Assembly (NCBI GenBank): GCA_016169955.1
Contig: JABJUM010000020.1
Location: 372,001-436,000, forward strand
DNA: 64,000 bases
DNA from: Phytophthora vignae f. sp. vignae
Taxonomy: Eukaryota > Oomycota > Peronosporomycetes > Peronosporales > Peronosporaceae
Reading direction: 5' to 3'
The notes beneath the pieces are model-generated. The model had not been told where the DNA came from and ran no database searches. It saw only the letters and a program-made list of their open reading frames with translations. A program made the position numbers and the translations under genes. Of the stretch, positions 56,302 through 64,000 are shown in pieces (the stretch's first letter is position 1; the number at the start of each line of letters is the position of its first letter).

Positions 56302-57660
56302 AGCTGCCGACACTGATGCACCTCGGCAGAAGCGCGTGCGATTTGTTCGGACAAGTGATCCGTCTGAAAATATGAGTGGGGACCGAGCTGCGAGCAGCTT
56401 GGGTAAATCTACGCAGGCACGAGGTACAAAGAGCAAAACGCAAAGACGAAAAGACAGTGGGCGGCGCAAGGCGCCGGCTGTCATGACGAAACTCAACAGT
56501 GGGAGTGAACAAACACCAACTACGATGGAGCAGTCCTCTTCGGAGCCCAGTGAGTTTGAGACCACGGGACCGGAGACATCGACGCCATTGCCAACCGAAA
56601 CCGCAGATGCGGAGAGTCTACCAATCCCTGACTGCAGGCCTTTGCGAGAGTACGTGGCATCGGATGGAGCTCGCGCTGAGGATCACCCAGTAACACGGAG
56701 TGGTCGTGTGAGCAATCCTCCGTCGTGGTTTGGTGACTACGTTTACATTGCGTATGAGAACACAAATGTCGATATCGCTGTGGATTCGTCCTCAGTGGAA
56801 TGGACGAAAGCTCGTGAAGAGCTGCAGAGAGCGATGGCAAAAGAACTAACACTTTTATGGTGGCAGGACTACTTCGGCCTGACCATGGGTGTCATCACCG
56901 AGCCCGACACGATGGAAGAGGCCATGGAAAGGGAACAGTTTATGCAGTGGCGATCTGCGGCTGACGTAGACTATAAAGCATTGATGCGGAACGGCACGTG
57001 GGAACTTGTCCTTCGGAAGAAGCACATGAAGGTGTTGAAGAACCGGTGCATGTTTCGTATCAAATATCTGGCATCTGGAGAGATAGACTGATTCAAAGCA
57101 AGACTCGTGATAAAAGGGTTCATGCAGATATATGAAGTCGATTATCTAGAAGTCTACTGCGTCTCGAGACACTGCGTGTTCTGTTGACACTGACCGCAGT
57201 ATGGAACTATGAACTGCACCAAATGGATGTGATGACCGCCTTTTTGAACGGAAAGATCGATGTTGAGGTCTTCATGGAGCGGCGCGAGGGCTATGCTGTA
57301 CCGGGCAAAGAAGAATGGGTTTGCCACTTGTTGAAAAGCCTGTATGGCTTGAAACAGGCCCCACAAGTGTGGTTCCAGCTTCTGAAGTCATTTTTGGAGG
57401 AGCAAGGATTTACTATGTTGAAGTCGGAGGCTTGCGTTGCAGTCAAAGTGATTGATTATCAACTAGTGTTTATTCCTCTCTATGTGGACGATCTGATCCT
57501 GTTTGCTCCCACGATGGATCTCACCACCCAGATGAAGCAAATGTTTCACTCGCACTTCGAGATAAAAGATCTTGGAGAGCTTCATTACATTTTGGGCTGG
57601 GAGGTCACCCGACACCGTGAAGATAGGACAATGTTCATTGAACAACAAAAAGTATGGTGA
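56294..57660 (+). pseudogene. copia-2 reverse transcriptase
   Basis: RT begins near 56970 (LMRNGTWELVLRKKHMKVLK). There is a stop at 57089-57091, then another frame with MDVMTAFLNGKIDVEVFMER, SLYGLKQAPQVWFQLLKSFL and the catalytic YVDD (PLYVDDLILFAPTMDL), followed by FEIKDLGELHYILGWEVTRH. The frame ends at 57660. The upstream part is a Ser/Thr/Glu-rich linker. Confidence 0.88.
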
Positions 57661-58974
57661 ATCTGTGTTGCAGAGATTTGGTATTGCCGAGTGCAATGGA
57701 TGCAAGACACCAGGCACTCCAGGCTTGAAGTTGACGAAAGCCATGTGTCCAACGGAGCAAGACGAACGAAAGCTGATGGAGAACCGTACCGCTCCGTAGT
57801 CGGAAGCCCGATGTATTTAATGTTGGGGACTAGTCTTGACTTGGCGTATCTAGTCCGTGAGTACAGCCAGTTCTTGGAGAATCCTGGATTGACGCACTGG
57901 CGAGCCGCAAAGAGTGGCCTATGCTACCTACGAGAGACAGTTGACTATGGATTACGTCTTGGAGGTCTCAAATGGACTGAGCAAGTGTTGGATCGACACT
58001 TGCAGGCATACACTGCGCGACAAAAGGTTTGGGACAGCGACACTTTGTACAATATCTCAGCTTCTAGAAGGAGAGGTCGGATGAGACTTAGATATGTTCC
58101 TCCAATCAGATTGCTTTAAATGCGAAGCGAGCTCGGATTCCCATTGGATAGGGTGGCTCCCATACAAATATGTCGCATTGGCACCGCGACAAAACTTTGG
58201 GACAACTGTTTATCTTGATTAAAGTATAGGTGCCTGTGATGGTGAGGTCCACCAAGGCCACCTATTTGCAGTTTTGGGCATAAGAAGCACCATGAAGCGC
58301 GCATTACGGGCGTCAAGCAACACTAGAGGATCCGCCGTGGTTACACAGGTGAAGTATAAAATGACATACAGAAAGATGAGCTGTCTCGAGTCCCAAGGTT
58401 TTGTCGCGGTGCCAATACGACATATTTGTATGGAAGCCACCCTACCCAATGGGAAATCAGAGCTCGCTTCGTATGTCGCATTTAAAGCAATCTGATTGGA
58501 GGAACATATCCAAGTCTCATCCGACAACTCATTCTAGAAGCTGAGATATTGTACAAAGTGTCGCTGTCCCAAACCTTTTGCCGCGCAGTGTATGCTGATG
58601 CCGACTTTGCCAATCGAGTGGATGACCGCAAATCGGTAGCAGGGTCCTTGAAAAAGTTCTGTGGAAGCACTATTTCGTGGAGTGGCCAGACCGAAAAGAC
58701 AGTGGCCCTTCACACTACCGAAGCCGAGTACATGGCTTTGAGCCTACTTGTACAAGAAGTGATTCATCTACGACAAATGCTGAAATAATTGACGATGGTG
58801 CAAAAAGCCCCTACAGAAGTATTTGTTGACAATGAGAGCGCCAAGAAGTTGGCGGTGAATCCTGCGTTTCACAATCGCACGAAGCATATCGATGTGCGAC
58901 ATCACTTCGTGCGAGAACGTGTGGATCTGAAAGAGATTGAAGTCAAGCGTGTACCTGAGTGGATAATGTTGTAG
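57661..58974 (+). pseudogene. copia-2 RNase H, split by a TIR element
   Basis: Frames read SVVGSPMYLMLGTSLDLAYL up to 58010, then after the inserted element ADADFANRVDDRKSVAGSLK, TTEAEYMALSLLVQEVIHLR, a stop at 58786-58788, and FVDNESAKKLAVNPAFHNRT to 58974. Removing the insert and one TA copy rejoins the frame exactly. Confidence 0.85.
58011..58590. mobile_element. Tc1/mariner-like non-autonomous TIR element (MITE)
   Basis: 580 bp with long inverted repeats of about 200 bp beginning CACTGCGCG[A/G]CAAAAGGTTT, flanked by TA duplications (58009-58010 and 58591-58592). The arms diverge slightly, and the left arm lacks a few short segments. No coding capacity. The internal 170 bp is unrelated to the arms. 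Confidence 0.85.
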
Positions 58975-59137
58975 ACGCGTTCACGAAGGCCCTGTCAAGA
59001 AGCACGTTTGAGAAACACAGAGATGCAATGGGGGGGGGGGTACTGCCGAGAGCAGCTTTTGACGCGTCGTAATGCAACGATAGAGACCACTAGGTGGGGC
59101 TGTTGAGGATTGATGTATAGTGATCCCGACGTTGGGG

Positions 59138-59383
59138 TGCGAGCGTGGGTCGTTTGTCCTGTGAAGGGACAAAGTGCTGGAGGGTTTCCCACGTGGTTGG
59201 GGCTGTCCTATGAAAGAGGTTGACCACCACATCCGGCAGTTAGGAAGAAGGACTACCAGAGAGCAGGAAAGAACTAACGGGAGCTTTGAGCTCATTACAC
59301 AAAACACCGACTGCCTCCCAGGTAGCCTTTGCTGCCTGCTCGTTTCTCGAGCTTCCTACTCTGTGAGCAACACAAGGTCGCTT
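59138..59383. repeat. Dispersed repeat, copy 2
   Basis: Near-identical to 32072-32330. Here it directly follows the 3' remains of copia-2, with no ABC sequence on its left. Confidence 0.75.
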
Positions 59384-59514
59384 CTTAGTTCAATAACGAA
59401 TATCGGTTGTACTACGTCAAGACCAATCGATTCTAGTTTTGTGCTCTCGCTGGACGAAATATCGGTTCTACTACTTCGCCACTCATCATCCTGAGTTATT
59501 GTCAATTTCGTCTA

Positions 59515-60272
59515 CCGGCATCCTCCGCTCTTTACAGACGTTCACTTATTACTGACAATCAATTATAGCCAATCAAACTACCTTATCATGGTCCTCCACT
59601 TCTTACTGACAACACAAAAGTGGGCAAGAGTCAGTCATTTTCCAATCCCCAAGATGCCACCTGCCCGCAGACGCACAGCAATTGCGGCGACAGAGAAGCT
59701 CGCGGTGCTCGATGCCTGGTCACAGTGCGGCGACATCACCACCGTTATCAACGCCTTCTACAGCGGCCTAGATGAGTTTGCGCATGAGCAGCGGCGCAAG
59801 CTCATCTACCAATGGCGAAAACAGCGCGCGAGCATCGAGTTGTCTTGCAAGACAGCTCGCGGACGTGCAAAGAAAAAGGCTCGGACGAGCGGCACAGGTA
59901 CGGCCCTTCCCCCCTGAAGCGGAGCGGGAGCTCGTGGTGTGGGTCAACGAGCTGAGGGGGGGGGGGCGTACCAAGCGAGAAGACAGTGAAGGCTGGGTAC
60001 AAGAAGTCAGGGCTCGCAGTACATGAAGTAGATGTTGTAGCTAGTGAGATGATAGCGGAGCTTTTTAGCCTGAGCCTGGTAGATCATCGCATTGGAGCTG
60101 TGGCCGATGAGCATGATATCATCGAGAGCAGCTCGGTCTGCGACGAGCTTCTAGAGTAAACAATGAGCTTTTTTTGTTTCACAATGCGCGGCAGACATCA
60201 CTTTTTTTTACCCATATGCTGTAGCCAAAATGTAGCCAAACATGACTTTCAGTAAAGAGCGGAGGATGCCGG
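59515..60272 (+). mobile_element. Small pogo-like DNA transposon
   Basis: 758 bp with perfect 20-bp inverted ends CCGGCATCCTCCGCTCTTTA (59515-59534 and 60253-60272), flanked by TA (59513-59514 and 60273-60274). It carries the N-terminal part of a transposase only. Confidence 0.7.
59654..60159 (+). pseudogene. Transposase N-terminal fragment of the pogo-like element
   Basis: ATG at 59654. A helix-turn-helix-like start (MPPARRRTAIAATEKLAVLD; WRKQRASIELSC), a frame change near 59913 at a C-run, LPPEAERELVVWVNELRGGG, another near the G-run at 59957, then SEKTVKAGYKKSGLAVHEVD to a stop at 60157-60159. The DDE domain is absent. Family placement rests on the PPEAExELVxWVNxLR pattern and the TA-flanked TIRs. 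Confidence 0.5.
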
Positions 60273-60440
60273 TATATTTACATATCTGGGTCGATTCGTC
60301 GAATCGCCCGAGCAATCCACAGACGTCTGTCATTGGCTAAAAATAAGCTGGGCGACTTCCTTCGCGCTCTCGCTCGGGCACTCCTGTATCGCTGCCAAGG
60401 TTTCTCTCTCGTGGACTCCAGCTCGTTGCTGACGTGGCTT

Positions 60441-60629
60441 CTCGCTCGTGAACTCCAGCTCGGCCTTCTCGCTCGTGGTTGTCAGCTTGTCCATCTCGTT
60501 CGTGAACTCCAGCTCGACCTTCTCGCTCGTGAACGCCAGCTCGGTCTTCTCGCTCGTGGACCGCAGCTCGTCCTCCTCGCTCGTGGACTGCAGCTTGTCC
60601 TTCTCGTTCGTGGACGCTAGATCGTTGCT
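60441..60629. repeat. 27-bp minisatellite, seven units
   Basis: Unit CTCGCTCGTGAACTCCAGCT plus CGGCCTT, repeated seven times with 2-8 differences per unit. Because 27 is a multiple of three, both strands stay open (nine-residue repeats such as VHEREGRAG on the minus strand). I see no other evidence of coding. Confidence 0.8.
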
Positions 60630-60959
60630 GCCGTGGCTTCGCGTTCGTGGCCCCAGCTCGTCGCTCCGGTAGAGCCCTCTTGCCGCGGGTTCGGCTGCCC
60701 CAAGGCGGTCTTGTGGTTCTGCAAGCCATTGTTGCCCTTTACTGGAGCAACAGTGGTGCTCGCTGGCTGCTGTCGTTATTTTCTCGAGCTGCTGCTGTCG
60801 ATCCCTGAAAACTTACGCGCCTACGGTGCTCCAGAAGAGATGGCATCGTGCTAATTGGTGTGATTGTGGTGTTCTGGTTTTCGTGGCTTGTATGAGTTGT
60901 TGCAGCAGCCTGCGATTGTAAAGGTGTGGAATCATACAGATGGAGCAAGCGGTAACGAA

Positions 60960-62038
60960 ACAACACGCCCACCCCAATATGGTATTTCATTGCTTGTATG
61001 GTTACTACTATCTCGGCTACTCAACAACAATACTACCAAAACCATTGGTAACTGGATTCGTGTGTATGAAGAAACTGGAACCTACGAACGAGCTACCGCG
61101 CCGTCGGCGATAAGGTTCCGTGTGGAGCAACGGGAGTGGCTTCGCCGCTTTTTTGAGCTGAGACCGCTGTCATATATGGATGAAGCAAAGGAAGCGTTCA
61201 AGCAGCACTATCAGCTCACAATTTCAAAGACTACTGTGTGGAGAATCATCCATGATTATGGACTGACTTGGAAAGTTCTGGAGCGAAGAGCTATTCACAT
61301 TAAGGAGCGTGATATTTTTCGCTTTGTGGATGAGCTCAGCCATATCAATTGGAGTCATGACAACATCGTGTTTCTGGACGAAGTCTCCTTCAATAACCGA
61401 GACGTGATGCGTAAGCGTGGTTACGCTGTTCGGGGCCAAAAGGTTGTTGTTCGTGGCGAGTTCCAACGCAAGCCTAGATTGTCACTGCTGGCGTTTGTTG
61501 GTGTCAATGGAATTATTGACTACTACGACACTATCGGGACGTTTGATCGGGCGGAGTTCGTGAGATGTTGTTAAGACTTCGCGTACTCTAAAAGGGCTGG
61601 CGTTCGACCCTACCCGAGATCCAACTCAGTATGGATATTAGATGGAGCAACAATTCACCGCCACCCTGAAATCGGCCACTACCTGAGAAGCATCGGCATT
61701 ATACCGATCTTTCTACCGGCCTATTGCCCATTTTTAATCCGATTGAATTTGTCTTCGGCTACGTGAAAGGTGCTTTTCAGCGATTTTACGTGGAGTCTGG
61801 TGACCGCGACTTACGGTCGTTTGTAGTGGAGACGTTCAGTCGATTTGAAAACCGCAACATGCGTCGAGTATTTGAGCATTGCGGTTGATCGGTGCAAGGC
61901 ACGTTCAATCCTGCCGGGCCGGTATCGTCGGAGCAAGGAACTGTTACAGAAGATTGGGGAAACGAAGCAGAGCTTAATGATACATGGGCCGATTCCTTCG
62001 GGTTTCACGCGCTCGATTTGCCTGCAGGAGGTGAGTAG
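60960..62038 (+). pseudogene. IS630/Tc1-mariner-like transposase (DDE_3), degenerate
   Basis: Helix-turn-helix region with TKTIGNWIRVYEETGTYERA (about 61036-61095), FKQHYQLTISKTTVWRIIHD, then the DDE core: NIVFLDEVSFNNRD (first Asp), VWILDGATIHRHPEI (second Asp), IPIFLPAYCPF and, after a frameshift, NPIEFVFGYVKGAFQRF (Glu). A stop at 61572-61574, a frameshift near 61735 and a TGA at about 61886 disrupt it. After the TGA the frame continues to 62036-62038. The upstream end is unclear. Confidence 0.8.
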
Positions 62039-62158
62039 GGAGAAGGCGAAACCAAAATAAAATTGTAGTGGCTTTCTTACTCATTTCACACCAACTTCAG
62101 AATCGCTTACTAAGTCGTGACGTATTCTGGTATACTCACCCATTGTCATCATAGCCCA

Positions 62159-63117
62159 CTATTGATGCTCGAGATCCTCGACGTTCTCGATAGTTTCCAT
62201 AGGATCACCCACCTCACTCGGGTCAGGTAGGTTGATATCGTCGAGGCTGGCCTCGATGATTTCCCTGCGCGACCGTAGACTCTGCTCGTAATCCTCCAGG
62301 CGCGGTCCATAGGCTTCCCAGGCCCCACGCAGTATGCTGATCTCTGCAATACATCCGTTCGCAGAGGTAAGCGCCATCCGCGTTGAGTGCCTCATTCGGC
62401 TGAGGTGGGCCTCCACGCGTGAATCACTTGCTCTCAAAAGCTGCAGGATGCGCGTAGGTGGTGGCGCGCTTATCCGATCGTCCCACGTGGAGCGATCGAG
62501 GTTACGCGTAACCTCGTTCGCCCACACGCGCCACACGACAGCCGAACCGTCGTAACTCACCCCCCATTGCTTCTGTAGACGCCCCACTACCTCTCGAAGT
62601 GTAACCTCCGCTGCTGCACCAGCGCGGTCGGTCTCACTCGGACGGATACAAGCCTTCAAGAACGCTTGACGGTCCAGCTTTTTCCCAATACCACTTCCGT
62701 AGTCGTAGATCACGAAAGTCACAGTCTTGTCGCGCATCAGGTGTAGTCAGGTGTTCCTGACTTAGCGCTATCGATGGTGGGCTTCTTGACCTTGAAGATC
62801 ATGAATTTAGCCCACTGCCCCCCTCGAAGCTGCCTCAATAGTCCACGATTCATTCGCCTTCACCGCCCGCCCCTTGACGTGAGAGCTGAACTGCTTCCAT
62901 AGCTTCTCCAGAATGTCCTGAAATGATGCTCCAGCTCCAATGAAAGGGTCCAAGCTGTACCAGAGGTGTCACGTTCGGTGACGTTTCCTTTCACTATCGG
63001 CTGGACGATCAGGCGGTAGATGTGTGAGGTTACAGGCGTGTAAACCTCGTTTGAAACAGGACTGCGACGGCGCTCCGGGTACGGGAGCTCCTGCGATGCT
63101 GGGGCTGATGGCGCCAT
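62159..63117 (-). pseudogene. Unknown ORF, convergent with the transposase, broken by frameshifts
   Basis: Minus strand. An ATG at 63117 opens MAPSAPASQELPYPERRRSP. The reading passes to a second frame near 62955 (FIGAGASFQDILEKLWKQFS) and a third near 62818 (QWAKFMIFKVKKPTIDSAKS), whose TGA overlaps the ATG at 62737 of an intact 192-codon frame (MRDKTVTFVIYDYGSGIGKK to a stop at 62159-62161). The series looks like one ancestral protein of about 320 residues. I do not recognise a domain. Its position, tail-to-tail with the transposase, suggests a second ORF of the same element or an interrupted host gene. Confidence 0.45.
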
Positions 63118-63210
63118 CTTTGGATCTTTGAGGACTGACAGGCTTCTTTAGGAAAACCTTTGATATTGCATATGATTTTTAGCGGTCGATCGATTGGTCG
63201 CGCGATTCGG

Positions 63211-63236
63211 CTCGGGCGATTGTTCAATCGCCCGAG
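63211..63236. repeat. Perfect hairpin CTCGGGCGATTG / CAATCGCCCGAG
   Basis: 12-bp perfect arms with a 2-nt centre. The core AATCGCCCGAG also occurs at about 60300-60310, on the far side of the transposase region, so it may mark the ends of that element. Confidence 0.6.
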
Positions 63237-63439
63237 GAAATTTTGAGTAGAACCCGCAATAATAGTAGGGTCATCACTTTGCCACCCACTTCTTGTCTTG
63301 GGGCGGATGCAGCCAATGCTGTCAGCAGTGATCACAGCCAGCTCACAGCCTAGTCTTGGGTTTCGGCGTTCTCTCAACTTCCTCTCACGAGCACATTGAC
63401 ACCTCCTCCACCTCGCTCTACACGACTTCTTCGTCCGAA

Positions 63440-63765
63440 AAAAATGAAACATCTTTTAAATTAATTATAGTATAATCATGTCTACTACCATATATAAATG
63501 GTAATCTTTCTTTATTTGTATAAGTTAATGATTCTCCATCCCACAATATTATATAAAACTATAATCATAATATTAGAAATATTATATTAAAACGGAAGGT
63601 AGCATAGTCTGGCTAATGCATCTGTTTTGTAAAATTCAAGCTGGTGAAATGGTTGAATTTAATAACGGTAATATTAAAGGTATGTCTTTAAACTTAGAAC
63701 CTGATGTTGTTGGTACAAATTTCTGATAATAATTTAAATTGACAAATTGTGTGATTTTTAAAAAA
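63440..63765 (+). other. Nuclear insertion of mitochondrial DNA (NUMT), with atp1 fragment
   Basis: An AT-rich block, unlike anything else in the window. At about 63638-63724 it reads QAGEMVEFNNGNIKGMSLNL then EPDVVGTNF and a stop, which is the N-terminal beta-barrel region of mitochondrial ATP synthase alpha (atp1). Just before it, AGCATAGTCTGGCTAATGCA resembles the D-arm of a mitochondrial tRNA, truncated at the anticodon loop. So at least two mitochondrial pieces seem joined. Edges are approximate. Confidence 0.75.
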
Positions 63766-63802
63766 AAACCGCTGCCTCGTTTCCTCTTCCCAACTGCGGC
63801 AG

Positions 63803-64000
63803 GCGAAGAGTGTGGCCGGTCGAGAACGCAACCAAGCTGCCGCGAAGAAGCGCAAGACGTCGTCGGGGGCTGTCACCACGAAGCGCACGCCGAAGACAAC
63901 ACCGCGCAAGCGCAATACCCCGGTGAAGCCCAAGCCGGCGTGGACGTTCACGACTGTCAAGATGAAACTGCGGACGTTCTGCAAGGACGAGGGTCTATCG
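63803..64000 (+). CDS. Partial exon, basic SAP-like protein
   Basis: Opens after a plausible acceptor (pyrimidine tract, CTGCGGCAG) at 63802 and stays open to the window end (66 codons). The first about 45 residues are Lys/Arg/Thr/Pro-rich (KKRKTSSGA, TPKTTPRKRNTPVKPKP), like a nuclear or DNA-binding tail. It ends VKMKLRTFCKDEGLS, resembling the start of a SAP DNA-binding motif. The upstream exon was not found; the NUMT occupies the place where the intron or 5' end should be. Confidence 0.45.

Larger units (their letters stand above)
53690..59035 (+). mobile_element. Second Ty1/copia element (copia-2), degenerate, LTRs not identified
   Basis: Gag, protease, integrase, RT and RNase H in copia order, spread over at least eight frames with stops and frameshifts. 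A G-run (about 59030-59041) at the 3' end may be the polypurine tract. Neither LTR could be paired. A 580-bp TIR element interrupts the RNase H. It is unrelated in detail to copia-1, having a different gag, a DSGAS protease and a different RT. Confidence 0.85.

Noticed and set aside
60441..60629. Possible CRISPR-like array (regular repeats)
   Set aside because: The repeats are contiguous 27-bp tandem units with no spacers, in a eukaryotic genome. It is a minisatellite.
60337..60729. 130-codon minus-strand repeat protein (VHEREGRAG units)
   Set aside because: Both strands are open only because the minisatellite unit is 27 bp. No start context, flanking domain or other coding sign.

Overview
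The window is nuclear DNA of an oomycete, most likely Phytophthora or a close relative. The evidence is short introns (mostly 50-125 nt, usually GTRNGY...YAG), compact gene-dense blocks with head-to-head promoters, GC-rich third positions, a large mitochondrial-type NAD glutamate dehydrogenase, oomycete-style Ty1/copia and gypsy-like elements, and an AT-rich block that reads as mitochondrial atp1. The species assignment is inference.

Region 1 (1-31.7 kb) is a gene-dense host block. In order it holds: a coiled-coil protein gene (minus, runs off the left edge); NAD-glutamate dehydrogenase (minus); a MORN-repeat/coiled-coil protein (plus); a USE1-type SNARE (plus); a very large glycine-rich, cysteine-rich multipass surface protein (minus, 5 exons); a Nup205/Nup192 nucleoporin (plus); a CCDC47 homologue (plus, 13 exons, one GC-AG intron); a MAEA/Gid9 subunit of the CTLH/GID E3 ligase (plus); a homologue of the KICSTOR subunit KICS2/C12orf66 (minus, 8 exons); and an LRAT-domain plus RING-finger protein (plus). 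Exon junctions were derived by hand and most join in phase.

Region 2 (31.7-34 kb) is a decaying margin: a remnant of an ABC-transporter nucleotide-binding domain, a segment duplicated at about 59.1 kb, unrecognised sequence, and a possible small two-exon gene whose 5' side was hit by a retrotransposon.

Region 3 (33,965-53,371) is one Ty1/copia element split by nested insertions. Its 208-bp LTRs are flanked by GTTGC duplications. Inside its gag sits a 12-kb LTR element (34,751-46,733) on the opposite strand, with about 1-kb LTRs, a clear tRNA primer-binding site, no reverse transcriptase or integrase that I can see, and two convergent ORF blocks. Inside that sits a 1.3-kb Pack-MULE-like element carrying host gene fragments. 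The copia integrase is separately split by a Mutator-like (MULE) transposon with its own transposase.

Region 4 (53.4-63.3 kb) is more transposon debris: a second degenerate copia element with a mariner-like TIR element in its RNase H, a small pogo-like element, a 27-bp minisatellite, and an IS630/Tc1-like transposase pseudogene convergent with a broken unknown ORF.

Region 5 (63.4-64.0 kb) is a nuclear mitochondrial insertion followed by the partial exon of a basic, SAP-like protein that runs off the right edge.

The host genes are unrelated housekeeping functions. Two, MAEA and KICS2, concern nutrient-responsive control in other eukaryotes. From about 32 kb onward the sequence is dominated by mobile elements, and most of their coding sequences are broken.
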